Below are positions 8,575-17,550 of a stretch of 64,000 nucleotides of DNA, in pieces. The stretch's first letter is position 1. The number at the start of each line of letters is the position of its first letter. The position numbers and the translations under genes were made by a program. Source of the DNA: WQXF01 sp031553615 (GTDB taxonomy: Bacteria; Bacillota; Clostridia; Christensenellales; Aristaeellaceae). The stretch is from positions 24,362 to 88,361 of the forward strand of contig JAVBLJ010000028.1 in the NCBI GenBank assembly GCA_031553615.1, read 5' to 3'. A model generated the notes under the pieces. That model was not told the DNA's origin. It did not search any database and saw only the letters and a list, made by a program, of their open reading frames with translations.

Positions 8575-8839
8575 GGGTGGCGATCTCCTCCAGCAGTTGT
8601 TCGAAAACCGCCTGTTCGATGGGGTGTTCCAACGCGCGCTCCAGCTGTCTGGCCTTGACGGCCCGGGTAAAGCAGGCGCGGCTTGGGCACACGTATGCGC
8701 CCCGTCCGGGGGCCTTGCCCACCGGATCCCAGCGCACCTCGCCCTCCTGGTTGCGCACAATGCGCAGCAGCTCGCGTTTGGGCTTCATCTCGCGGCATCC
8801 GACGCACATGCGCATGGGAACCTTGCGCGGTTTCAGCAC
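8552..8839 (-). CDS. rnpM: YlxR/RnpM-type RNA-binding protein
   Basis: A 95-residue protein with the family start VPMRMCVGCREMKPKREL, where two cysteines form CVGC. A GRGAYVC segment follows, with the conserved Arg/Gly/Tyr and a third cysteine. In Bacillus subtilis the YlxR homologue is known as RnpM, a modulator of RNase P. It lies between nusA (53-nt gap) and ylxQ (overlap) as in other Firmicutes, consistent with coupled control of RNA processing and translation factors. The family assignment is firm; the function is transferred from B. subtilis. Confidence 0.9.
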   Translation of the reverse strand: MLKPRKVPMRMCVGCREMKPKRELLRIVRNQEGEVRWDPVGKAPGRGAYVCPSRACFTRAVKARQLERALEHPIEQAVFEQLLEEIATHEPSQST

Positions 8840-8892
8840 GGTTTCACCCCTTCGGTGTCGCTGTCTGGTTTCGGTGCGGCGTTGGGCATCGG

Positions 8893-10002
8893 TTACTCAA
8901 TATCCTCAAGTCCGGCATCGGACATATCGGCGAATTCATCCTCTTCGGCCATCTGGGCCTCGGCCTGCGATTGGCTCTTAATATCGATCTTCCAGCCGGT
9001 AAGCTTGGCGGCTAGGCGGGCGTTCTGCCCCTCCTTGCCGATGGCCAGCGAAAGCTGGTTGTCGGGCACGATAACGCGGCAAGCCTTTTCCGTATCGCTG
9101 ATGTACACGGCCAGCGCACGCGCAGGATTGAGCGCATTGGCGATGAACTCGGCGGGATCGGATGACCACTTGATGATGTCGATCTTCTCATTCTTCAGCT
9201 CGCTCACCACGTTTTCCACGCGGATGCCGCGCGGCCCTACGCAGGAGCCCACCGGATCGATGAGCGGATCGGAGGAGAAAACGGCCATCTTGGTGCGAAA
9301 ACCCGCCTCGCGGGCAATGGACTTGATCTGCACCGCGCCCGTCTGAATCTCGGGCACTTCCAGCTCAAACAGCCGCTTGACTAAGCCGGGATGCGTGCGC
9401 GATACCAACACCTGCGGGCCCTTTGCCGAGCGCTGCACTTCCAGCACATAGACCTTCAGCCGGTCGTTGACCATGTATTCCTCGCCCGGGGCGTGATGGT
9501 TCGGATCGATGATGCCCTCGGTGCGGCCCAGCTCGACGTACACGTTCTTGCCTTCGACGCGCTGCACGATAGCGGTCAGTATCTCATTTTCCTTCTCGAT
9601 GTACTCGTCGTAGATGATGCCGCGCTCGGCCTCGCGGATGCGCTGTACGATCACCTGTTTCGCAGTTTGGGCGGCGACGCGGCCGAAGTCGCGGGGGGTC
9701 ACCTCGATCTCCACAATGTCGCCCACTTCGTAGCTGGGCTGAATCGCGCGGGCGAGCTCCAACGAAATCTCCTGGGTATCGTCCTGCACATCCTCGATCA
9801 CGACTTTGCGGGCGTAGACCTGCACGGAACCATCGGCGCGGTCGATGCTCACGCGCACGTTTTGCGCGCCGACCGGGGCTTTCTTCAGGTTCTTCTTATA
9901 AGCTGATTTGAGTGCCTCTTCAATCGCGCTGAACAGCACCTCTTGGCTGATGGATTTTTCCTTGGCCAGTACGGCGATGGCCTCGATCACTTCGCGGTTC
10001 AT
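8893..10002 (-). CDS. nusA: transcription termination/antitermination factor NusA
   Basis: NusA binds RNA polymerase and controls pausing, termination and antitermination. The N-terminal polymerase-binding domain (residues ~1-125) contains the typical EALKSAYKK helix and an NVRV strand. An S1 domain spans ~135-200, followed by two KH domains with VGPRGIRV near 250 and IGKEGQNARLAAKLTGW near 320. At 369 residues with a short acidic tail it is the compact Gram-positive form without the C-terminal acidic repeats of proteobacteria. It is the second gene of the rimP operon. Confidence 0.97.
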   Translation of the reverse strand: MNREVIEAIAVLAKEKSISQEVLFSAIEEALKSAYKKNLKKAPVGAQNVRVSIDRADGSVQVYARKVVIEDVQDDTQEISLELARAIQPSYEVGDIVEIEVTPRDFGRVAAQTAKQVIVQRIREAERGIIYDEYIEKENEILTAIVQRVEGKNVYVELGRTEGIIDPNHHAPGEEYMVNDRLKVYVLEVQRSAKGPQVLVSRTHPGLVKRLFELEVPEIQTGAVQIKSIAREAGFRTKMAVFSSDPLIDPVGSCVGPRGIRVENVVSELKNEKIDIIKWSSDPAEFIANALNPARALAVYISDTEKACRVIVPDNQLSLAIGKEGQNARLAAKLTGWKIDIKSQSQAEAQMAEEDEFADMSDAGLEDIE

Positions 10003-10055
10003 GATCCTTCACTCCTCAACTGCATGTCGTGGGCGTTGATGCCGGGAGGTGCGTC

Positions 10056-10520
10056 TCACTCGAGCTCCTCGAGCACAAGCACCGGCTTTGCGACGGCGAC
10101 CTCGCGTTGCGGGAAGCGCATCGTTTGCCCATCGGGCATCGCGAGCACGATCTCCCCCGCCTCCAGGCCCACCAAGCGGCCTTCGAATTCCTTTTGCTTC
10201 TCAATGGCTTTGAACACCTTGACGGTAATAGCTTCACCCACGTGCTTATCGAAATCGCGCTGGGTTTTCAGCGGGCGATCCAGCCCGGGCGAAGATATCT
10301 CCAAAAAATCGTAATCGACGTGTTCCACCATGGGCTGCACGGCGCGATGATACGCCTCGCAGTCGTCTAGCGAAACTCCGCCGGAGCGGTCGATATAGAC
10401 GCGCAAGTATCTACCGGTATTCTCTTTTTCGATGCCTGCTTCCACCAATTCGTAACCCAACGTATCGGCTACGGATTGGCAGAGCGCCTGTAGATCCCTT
10501 TTCGTCTCCCGACCCGCCAT
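10056..10520 (-). CDS. rimP: ribosome maturation factor RimP
   Basis: RimP assists 30S subunit assembly. Features include the LGYELVEAGI block, the R-VYID-SGGVSLDDCE segment, and DFLEISSPGLDRPLK, the best-conserved part of the family. A C-terminal SH3-like domain follows. The longest frame starts at 10643, but the ATG at 10520 has AGGAG about seven bases upstream and gives a normal 154-residue protein. It is the first gene after the promoter at 10728-10756, with a ~200-nt leader containing a strong hairpin. Confidence 0.95.
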   Translation of the reverse strand: MAGRETKRDLQALCQSVADTLGYELVEAGIEKENTGRYLRVYIDRSGGVSLDDCEAYHRAVQPMVEHVDYDFLEISSPGLDRPLKTQRDFDKHVGEAITVKVFKAIEKQKEFEGRLVGLEAGEIVLAMPDGQTMRFPQREVAVAKPVLVLEELE

Positions 10521-10654
10521 TTGCACACTCCTAGCGGCGCGACGCCGCGATTTCGTCTGGCCCATCGTAAGGATCAGAGCCGCCTCAGGGCGCGCCCCTC
10601 CCCCACATAACCTGCTTACAGCAGCCCACCCACAGCGACCCACCTGACAATAGG

Positions 10655-10681
10655 AAAGAGTGGGATGTCAACCCACTCTTT
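10655..10681 (-). ncRNA. hairpin in the rimP-nusA leader
   Basis: AAAGAGTGGG and CCCACTCTTT form a perfect 10-bp stem with a 7-nt loop, lying between the promoter at 10728-10756 and rimP. On the minus strand the stem is followed by CCTATTG and not a T-run, so it is not a standard terminator in that direction. It may be a leader attenuator or an RNA-stability element for the nusA operon. The rest of 10521-10830 holds the promoter and a small AAGCCC/GGGCTT hairpin; I see no gene there. Confidence 0.6.
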
Positions 10682-10727
10682 TATCGAGGAAGCCCAAAGG
10701 GCGACCAACCAGACGATTGCAAGACGT

Positions 10728-10756
10728 AGTATAGCACACGAAACCGGGATTTACAA
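10728..10756 (-). promoter_or_regulatory. sigma-A-type promoter of the rimP-nusA-infB operon
   Basis: On the minus strand, TTGTAA (10751-10756) is followed by exactly 17 nt and TATACT (10728-10733). It lies after the polC stop and before rimP. The -35 box overlaps the right arm of a small AAGCCC/GGGCTT hairpin. Confidence 0.75.
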
Positions 10757-10830
10757 GCCCTTTCGGGCTTCGCAAGGGAAATTACCCTGCTTCTGCCCTG
10801 CTTTTGGAGGGTTTTTTCCATTATGGAGCG

Positions 10831-13800
10831 TTACATAAACGAAAAGAGGGAGACTTGGCTGGTTTCCGGCATTTGATCCATGCCGCCGTGGGCGCGCAGC
10901 ATCTCGATGTGGGCCGTGGAAGCTTTGGTGCGCGTCTTGAAATCCTCGATGGATAGGAACTCGCCATCCTGCCGCGCGCGCACGATGCTTTGCGCCACGC
11001 TCTCCCCCAAGCCGGGCAGGGCGATGAACGGCGGCAACAGCAGACCGGGCTCGAGTATCTGGAAATCGGTGGCATCGGAGCGATAGATATCCAGCGAAGC
11101 GAAGCGAATACCGCGCAGGTTCATCTCCAAACCCAGCTCCAGCAGCGTCACCGCATCCTGCTCCTTGGCGCTGAGCTTGGCCGTGTTGGCCTGCTCCTCG
11201 TAGGCAGCCAGCTGCCCGCGCAGGCTTTCAATGCCGCCGAGCATGATGCGCGCATCAAAGCCATCGCCGCGCACGGTGAAGTAGGCCGCGTAGTAGGCTT
11301 CGGGCCGGTAGAGCTTGTACCAGGCAATGCGCAGCGCCATGGTCACGTAGGCCACGGCATGCCCCTTGGGGAACATGTACTTAATCTTTTTGCACGAATC
11401 GACGAACCATTCGGGCACCTGCTTTTCGTGCATGGATTCCTCCATGTCGGGGCGCAGGCCCTTGCCCTTGCGCACGCTTTCCATGGTATCGAACGACATC
11501 TTGGCGGCCACGCCGTAATCGATGAGCGCGTTCATAATGTCATCGCGCGTGCAGATGCAGTTGGAGAGCGGCGCGATGCCGCTGCGCACCAAATCCTGCG
11601 CGTTGCCCACCCACACGTCGGTGCCGTGGGAAAGGCCGGATATGCGGATGAGCTCCTCCATGGTGGTGGGCTTGGTCTCCTCGAGCATTTGGCGCACAAA
11701 GCGCGTACCAAATTCGGGAATGCCCAGCGTGCCGGTGTTGGAGCCCAGCTCCTCCTGGGTCAGGCCAAGCGCCTGCGGCGTGGAGAAAAGCGACATCACG
11801 CCCGGATCGCTGAGCGGAATCGAGAACGGCGTCACGCCGGAAAGGTCCTCCAGCATGCGAATCATGGTCGGATCGTCGTGGCCGAGGATGTCCAGCTTCA
11901 CCAACACATCGTGCATAGAGCCGAAATCGTAATGGGTGGTCACGGTCTGACTGGAGGTATCGTCCGCCGGATGCTGAATGGCGGTAAACTGGTAAATGTC
12001 GTAGTCCTTGGGCAGCACGACCATGCCGCCCGGATGCTGACCGGTGGTGCGCTTCACGCCCACGCAGCCCTGCACCAGACGATTCTTCTCGGCTTCGGTG
12101 ACCGCCAGCTGCCGCTCCTCGCAGTATTTCGAAACGTAGCCGTAGGCGGTCTTGTCGGCCAGGGTGCCGATGGTGCCCGCGCGGAAGCAGTAGTCCTTTC
12201 CAAACAGAGTTTCCACGTAGGCGTGCGCGCGCGGCTGGTACACGCCGGAGAAGTTGAGGTCGATATCGGGCACCTTATCGCCCTTGAAGCCCAGGAACAC
12301 CTCAAACGGGATATCGAAGCCGTCGCGGATCAGCGGTTCACCGCACTGCGGACAATCCAGCGGCGGCAAATCGACGCCCACCTTGTGCGCTTCTCGATCC
12401 ACGTCGAAGGTCGAATATTGGCATCGCCCGCATCGGTAGTGCGGCGGCAGGGCGTTGACCTCGGTAATGCCGCACATCGTGGCCACCAGCGAGGACCCGA
12501 CCGAACCGCGGGAGCCCACCAGGTAGCCGTCGGAAAGCGATTTTTTTACCAGCTGCTCCGCGATGTTGTACAGCGTGGCAAAGCCATAGCCGATGATGGC
12601 GTCCAGCTCTTTGTTCAGCCGCGCGAGCACGATCTCGGGCAACGGATCGCCGTAGCGGTGGATGGCCTCGGTCATCGTCATGCTGCGGATGTTGTCCGCC
12701 GCATCCTCCCAGAAGGGCTGGAAGGTCTCCTTGCCCTCCGGGTGCGGCGGGAAGAGCGTAAGCTTGCCCTCCTTGCCCACCCTGTCGGCGATGCGCTGCG
12801 GGTTGTCGATCACAACCTCCTCGCACTTCGCGGGGCCCAAATAGGCGAATTCCTCCAGCATCTCTTCGGTGGTCTTGAAGTAGAGCGGCGGTTGGTTGTC
12901 GGCATCGTCAAAGCCCTGTCCGGCCATCAGAATGGCGCGGTACACCGAATCCTTCGGGTTGAGGAAGTGCACGTCGCCGGTGGCGACCACCGGGATGCCC
13001 AGCCTCTCGCCCAGGGCCACGATCTTGCGGTTCAGGTCGCGCAGACCCTCCACGCCGTCCACCCGGCCCTCCCGCACCAGAAACTCGTTGTTTCCCACGG
13101 GCTGAATCTCCAGGTAATCATAGAAGCGCGCGATCTTGCCCAGCACGTCGTCGTCGCGGTGATCGAGCACCGCGCGGAAAAGCTCGCCCGCCTCGCACGC
13201 CGAACCCACGATGATGCCCTCGCGGTACTTCTGCAGCAACGCGCGGGGGATGTGCGGACGGCGACGGAAGTACTTCAGGTGCCCCTCGGAGACCAGACGG
13301 TTGATGTTCTCGATGCCCTTTTGCGTGGCGGCGAGCAATATGATGTGGTGCGATTCGCCGATGGCCCCGGCCGTGAGCGATATCGCCAGATCGGCGAGGG
13401 TATTCACTCCCTGATCGCGCACGGTGGTCAACATCTTGGCCAGCGCCTGGGCGGTGGCGCGCGCATCGTGCACGGCGCGGTGCGCATTCTTTAGCGAAAC
13501 GCCCAGGTGCTTGCACACCGAGGAAAGCTTGTGGCTCTTGAGCGTCGGGTACAGCCTGCGCGAAAACTCCAGCGTGTCGATGATGGTCAGCTCGCTGGTC
13601 AGGCCCAGGCGGCGGCACTCCTCACGCAGGAAACCCGCATCGAAGGGCGCGTTGTGGGCGGCGATCGGCGAATCGCCAATGAACGCCAGCAGCGCGGGTA
13701 TGGTCTCGGCAGCGGGCTGTGCATCGCGCACCATGGCGTCGGTGATGCCGGTGATCTCCACCACCTTGGCAGGAATCGGCACGCCGGGGTTCACCATCAG

Positions 13801-15198
13801 CGATAGCTCTTCCAATATTTGTCCATCGCGCAGGCGCACGGCGCCGATCTCGATCACGCGGTCGCGGTGAGCGCTCAGCCCAGTGGTCTCGAAATCGAGC
13901 ACCACGATGGTATCGCTGAGCTCGCGCTCGGTCGGATGCTCCACCAACTTGCCCTCGTCCAGCAGGTAGCCCTCCACGCCGGGAATCAGCTTGATCCCCT
14001 TCTTGGCCGCCACCGAAAACGCCTCGGGATAGGCCTGCACCACGCCGTGATCGGTGATCGCGATGGCCGGATGCCCCCAGGCTGCGGCCTGCGCGATCAA
14101 ATCGCCCGCCGCTGCCATGCCGTCCATGCTGCTCATCTGGGTGTGCAGATGCAACTCCACGCGCTTGCGCTCCGCATTGTCCTCGCGGCCCTGGGGCTTG
14201 GGCGCACGGTTGATGTCGTTGATCATCATGGCGATGGTGCGGGAGAAGGTATCGTATCGGCATTCGCCGCGCACCGTAAGCCATTCGCCGGGCTTCACCG
14301 CGTCCACCACGGCCTGCACCGCCTTGCGCTCAGCCTCGGTGGGCTCCTTTTCGTCGTCGGCGGCCTTGCCGTAGGTGTTCTTGTAGCGCAGGAAGGCCTT
14401 GCACTGCATGGTGCTGGTGTAATCGGTAATCGAAAAAGTGAGCAGCAGCTTGTCGCCGCCCTTTAGTTCCTTGGTTTCTGCGGACAGCACCTCGCCGCGG
14501 ATCACCACGCGCCCGCTATCCTCGGTCAGCTCCACCACCGGCACCGGCGGATCGGCGATCACCCGACCCAGCACCTTCTTGCTGGGGGCCTCGGGCTTGG
14601 CGGCTTGGGCGGAGGGACGCTGCGCATACGAAGCCTCCATCACTGCATCCTCGCGCCGCTTCTCCTCCCGCAGCTCGTCCAGTATGCGCTCGTGATCGTT
14701 CTGCAGCATCACGTGCACCGCCACCTTCAAGCGGAATACATCCTCCATCACCTGCACCAGCGCGTCGGCCACCCCGTTTTCGCGGAAATATTGCACGGCC
14801 ACGGGCAACGGCATCACCAGCTCGACGGTATGCCCGTTGGGCATGCGCCATTCCGCGTTGTCCAGCCAGAATTTCACCATGGGGTGATGGCGCACCAGGT
14901 AGGCGGACAAAAAAGGCGCATAGCGTTCGATATGCGCCACAACATCCTCGGCCAGCGCCGGGCAAGCAATGCGCACCGACACGCGCATTCCGCTGAATGC
15001 CGCCACGAGCGCGCGCTTGATCGCCGCATAGTCGCTGCCCTCGATCAAACAATCGGCCAAAAAGCAGACCATCACCCTCGTGGATTCGCGGTTGGCGAGC
15101 ACCTTCTCCAGCGTCAGGTGTCCGGCCAGCTCCTGCAAATCCTCGCCCAATAGCTTGCGCCATTCCTCCGTCGGTTTGCCCGACTGTGCCCCTTGCAT
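10831..15198 (-). CDS. polC: DNA polymerase III alpha subunit, PolC type (Gram-positive)
   Basis: The main replicative polymerase of low-GC Gram-positive bacteria and relatives. The protein is about 1455 aa. Domains in order are an N-terminal domain, an OB-fold (~220-335), a PHP domain opening with ELHLHTQMSSMDG, and an inserted DEDD 3'-5' exonuclease with DFETTG near residue 435. Then come the rest of PHP, a zinc-binding CGRC...CPQC pair near 920, the polymerase active-site motif DIDLNFSG near 976, and a helix-hairpin-helix end. The exonuclease insertion and the zinc finger separate it from DnaE. A frame from 15228 exists, but the ATG at 15198 has GGAGG ten bases upstream. It is 74 nt downstream of ispG. 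Confidence 0.98.
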   Translation of the reverse strand: MQGAQSGKPTEEWRKLLGEDLQELAGHLTLEKVLANRESTRVMVCFLADCLIEGSDYAAIKRALVAAFSGMRVSVRIACPALAEDVVAHIERYAPFLSAYLVRHHPMVKFWLDNAEWRMPNGHTVELVMPLPVAVQYFRENGVADALVQVMEDVFRLKVAVHVMLQNDHERILDELREEKRREDAVMEASYAQRPSAQAAKPEAPSKKVLGRVIADPPVPVVELTEDSGRVVIRGEVLSAETKELKGGDKLLLTFSITDYTSTMQCKAFLRYKNTYGKAADDEKEPTEAERKAVQAVVDAVKPGEWLTVRGECRYDTFSRTIAMMINDINRAPKPQGREDNAERKRVELHLHTQMSSMDGMAAAGDLIAQAAAWGHPAIAITDHGVVQAYPEAFSVAAKKGIKLIPGVEGYLLDEGKLVEHPTERELSDTIVVLDFETTGLSAHRDRVIEIGAVRLRDGQILEELSLMVNPGVPIPAKVVEITGITDAMVRDAQPAAETIPALLAFIGDSPIAAHNAPFDAGFLREECRRLGLTSELTIIDTLEFSRRLYPTLKSHKLSSVCKHLGVSLKNAHRAVHDARATAQALAKMLTTVRDQGVNTLADLAISLTAGAIGESHHIILLAATQKGIENINRLVSEGHLKYFRRRPHIPRALLQKYREGIIVGSACEAGELFRAVLDHRDDDVLGKIARFYDYLEIQPVGNNEFLVREGRVDGVEGLRDLNRKIVALGERLGIPVVATGDVHFLNPKDSVYRAILMAGQGFDDADNQPPLYFKTTEEMLEEFAYLGPAKCEEVVIDNPQRIADRVGKEGKLTLFPPHPEGKETFQPFWEDAADNIRSMTMTEAIHRYGDPLPEIVLARLNKELDAIIGYGFATLYNIAEQLVKKSLSDGYLVGSRGSVGSSLVATMCGITEVNALPPHYRCGRCQYSTFDVDREAHKVGVDLPPLDCPQCGEPLIRDGFDIPFEVFLGFKGDKVPDIDLNFSGVYQPRAHAYVETLFGKDYCFRAGTIGTLADKTAYGYVSKYCEERQLAVTEAEKNRLVQGCVGVKRTTGQHPGGMVVLPKDYDIYQFTAIQHPADDTSSQTVTTHYDFGSMHDVLVKLDILGHDDPTMIRMLEDLSGVTPFSIPLSDPGVMSLFSTPQALGLTQEELGSNTGTLGIPEFGTRFVRQMLEETKPTTMEELIRISGLSHGTDVWVGNAQDLVRSGIAPLSNCICTRDDIMNALIDYGVAAKMSFDTMESVRKGKGLRPDMEESMHEKQVPEWFVDSCKKIKYMFPKGHAVAYVTMALRIAWYKLYRPEAYYAAYFTVRGDGFDARIMLGGIESLRGQLAAYEEQANTAKLSAKEQDAVTLLELGLEMNLRGIRFASLDIYRSDATDFQILEPGLLLPPFIALPGLGESVAQSIVRARQDGEFLSIEDFKTRTKASTAHIEMLRAHGGMDQMPETSQVSLFSFM

Positions 15199-15271
15199 CG
15201 ATGTACTTCCTCCATGCGAATCAAACATGCTTTATAACAAATATAGCGATGTGCATATAACGCTCTAAGGC

Positions 15272-16318
15272 TTAGCCAACCTGCTTGCGAATCTCCGCAA
15301 TAAGAGCTTCCGCCAAATCCCCGGTAACCTTGCGCGGCGCTTCTCCCTTCACAAAGAGCGCGCCCGAACCATCGCCGCCCGCGATGCCCACGTCGGCCTC
15401 ACGCGCCTCACCGGGCCCGTTGACCACGCAGCCCATCACCGCCACCGTCAGCTTTACGGGCAGATCGCCCACCTCCTCCTGCACCCGGCGCGCGATGCCC
15501 GCCACGTCGATGCGGGTGCGGCCACAGGTCGGGCAAGAAATGAACTCGATGTGGTTATCGCGCAGGCCCACGGCGCGCAGGATATCGATGCCCGCGCGCG
15601 GCTCGGTGATCGGGTCGCCGGTTAAGGAAACGCGCAGCGTGTCTCCGATGCCGTCCAGCAGCAGCGAACCGATGCCGATGGCCGATTTGATGGTTCCCTG
15701 ACCGGGCAGACCCGCCTCGGTGACGCCCAGGTGCAGCGGGTAATCGCAGCGGCTCGCAGCCAAACGGTAGGCCTCCACGGTGGCGCGCGCGCTGGAAGCC
15801 TTCATGGAAAGCACCAGATCGCCCACGCCGCAGTCCTCCAGCATTTTGGCGTGCGCCAGCGCGCTCTCCACCATGGCCAGCGGGGTCGGCCCGCCGTGCT
15901 TGCGCAGCATCTCCTTCTCCACCGAGCCGGAATTCACGCCGATGCGCACCGGGATATGGTGCGCCTTCACGCAATCGGCCAGCGCTTCCACGTTGGCTTG
16001 GCCGCCGATGTTGCCGGGGTTGATGCGCAGCTTGGCAATGCCCTGCTCCACCGCGCCGATGGCCAGCTTATGGTCGAAGTGGATATCGGCCACCAGCGGT
16101 ACCGGGCTGGCATCCACCAGCGCGCGCACCGCCCGGACGCACTCCGCATCGTACACCGATACGCGCACGATGTCGCAGCCCGCCTGGGCCAGCGCGGCGA
16201 TCTGCGCCGAGGTCGCCTCCACATCGCGCGTGTCCGTATTGGTCATGGATTGTACGCTGATCGGTGCACCGCCACCCAGGGGCAGACCGCCCACCAACAT
16301 TCTTCTGGTTTTCTGCAC
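15272..16318 (-). CDS. ispG: (E)-4-hydroxy-3-methylbut-2-enyl-diphosphate synthase
   Basis: Catalyses the penultimate step of the MEP isoprenoid pathway, reducing MEcPP to HMBPP with a [4Fe-4S] cluster. The TIM-barrel part contains APISVQSMTNTDTRDVEAT and NPGNIG. The C-terminal part carries the cluster cysteines in CPTCGRT and in MGCVVNGPGEA. At 348 aa it is the short bacterial form without the plant/chlamydial insertion. It is 17 nt from rseP and in the same run as dxr, cdsA and uppS, so isoprenoid precursor, carrier lipid and phospholipid synthesis are transcribed together. Confidence 0.97.
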   Translation of the reverse strand: MQKTRRMLVGGLPLGGGAPISVQSMTNTDTRDVEATSAQIAALAQAGCDIVRVSVYDAECVRAVRALVDASPVPLVADIHFDHKLAIGAVEQGIAKLRINPGNIGGQANVEALADCVKAHHIPVRIGVNSGSVEKEMLRKHGGPTPLAMVESALAHAKMLEDCGVGDLVLSMKASSARATVEAYRLAASRCDYPLHLGVTEAGLPGQGTIKSAIGIGSLLLDGIGDTLRVSLTGDPITEPRAGIDILRAVGLRDNHIEFISCPTCGRTRIDVAGIARRVQEEVGDLPVKLTVAVMGCVVNGPGEAREADVGIAGGDGSGALFVKGEAPRKVTGDLAEALIAEIRKQVG

Positions 16319-16335
16319 GGTTTCTCTCCTTGCCG

Positions 16336-17397
16336 CTATTTTCCGCCGATAATCCCGGCAATATCTTTATAAGCGAATAACAGCATAACGCCCAGCAACG
16401 CCACCACGCCGATGAAGTGGATCATCCCTTCCACGTTGCGGTTGATGGGCTTGCGGCGGATGGCCTCGATGATGTTGAACACCAGGCGGCTGCCATCCAA
16501 CCCCGGTATGGGCAGCAGGTTCATGAAGCCCAGGTTGATGCTGATGAGCACGGCCAACTGCAAGTAGACCGAGAGCCCGCCGGCCTGGGTTTCCTTCCGG
16601 ATGATATTGACGATGCCCACCGGGCCGCTGAGCTCCTCGGTGCCTTTCCCGCGTAGGATCAGGTCGGCCAGCGCCTGATAGGTCATCACCACCACATCCT
16701 TGCAGTAGGTAACCGACGAGCTTAGCGCCGGGCCCAACGCCAGCGGCTGCTGCTCCGCGCCAAAGGTGATGCCGATCAGGTAGGCCTTGGCTGCCTCGTC
16801 GTACTTAGGCGCGATGGAGACCGATACCGGCTCGCCGTTCCGCTCCAGCTTGAAATCGACGGGGCTACCCTCCGAGGCGCGAATCAACTCGCTCGCCTGG
16901 GTGGGCGTACTGATCGGCTTGCCGCTGATTTCCAGAATCCGGTCCCCTAGCTCCAGCCCAGCAGCGGCGGCGGGCGAGCCTTCCACCATCGAGCCGACGG
17001 TGGGCACCTGCACGTACGGGCCCCACACCATGAAGAATATCACGGCAACCAGCATCGCGATCAGGAAGTTCATGCCCGGCCCAGCCAGAACGCTCAGGAA
17101 GCGCTTCCAAACCGGCTTGTTGTTGTACGCGCGCGGATCGTCGACCTCCTGATCCTCGCCGTAGTAGAGGCAAAACCCGCCCAGCGGCAGCAGGCGCAGC
17201 GAAAACACCGTGCCTTCCTTCCCCTTGCGGGACCATATCTTGGGTCCCATGCCGATGGAGAACTCCTTGACCTCAATGCCGCACCAGCGCGCGACGAAGA
17301 AATGCCCGGCCTCGTGCATCATGATGAGCACGCCCAGCATCACCAGCGCCGCCACGATATACCCAAATGTCGCAAGATGTTGCGCCAAAGTATCCAC
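16336..17397 (-). CDS. rseP: RseP-type site-2 zinc metalloprotease
   Basis: An intramembrane protease that cleaves membrane-bound anti-sigma factors and signal peptide remnants. The first membrane helix contains HEAGH (the HExxH zinc site). A PDZ domain follows (ENGSP-like VEGSPAAAAGL, residues ~140-215), and the LDG motif is in PGLDGSR before the last helices. The longest frame starts with TTG at 17433. The GTG at 17397 has GGAG eight bases upstream and leaves a normal ~353-residue protein, so I prefer it. The dxr-rseP-ispG order is common in Firmicutes. Confidence 0.95.
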   Translation of the reverse strand: MDTLAQHLATFGYIVAALVMLGVLIMMHEAGHFFVARWCGIEVKEFSIGMGPKIWSRKGKEGTVFSLRLLPLGGFCLYYGEDQEVDDPRAYNNKPVWKRFLSVLAGPGMNFLIAMLVAVIFFMVWGPYVQVPTVGSMVEGSPAAAAGLELGDRILEISGKPISTPTQASELIRASEGSPVDFKLERNGEPVSVSIAPKYDEAAKAYLIGITFGAEQQPLALGPALSSSVTYCKDVVVMTYQALADLILRGKGTEELSGPVGIVNIIRKETQAGGLSVYLQLAVLISINLGFMNLLPIPGLDGSRLVFNIIEAIRRKPINRNVEGMIHFIGVVALLGVMLLFAYKDIAGIIGGK

Positions 17398-17550
17398 CCC
17401 TTTCACTCCGGCAGGACATGCGGCACGCCGCAAGACCCCGCTTCACGCCTAGCATACGCGCAAGCCCGCGCTTTCTTCCATGGTACAGATTCTTTGCGGC
17501 CTCAGCCGCGCTTCTGCACAGCTCTTTGCACGGCATTCTGTCCGGCACGG

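Noticed and set aside
10750..10766. polC terminator
   Set aside because: The AAGCCC-gaaa-GGGCTT hairpin is short, has no T-run, and overlaps the -35 box of the next promoter.
10990..13494. 834-codon plus-strand frame opposite polC
   Set aside because: Antisense shadow of the polC coding sequence.
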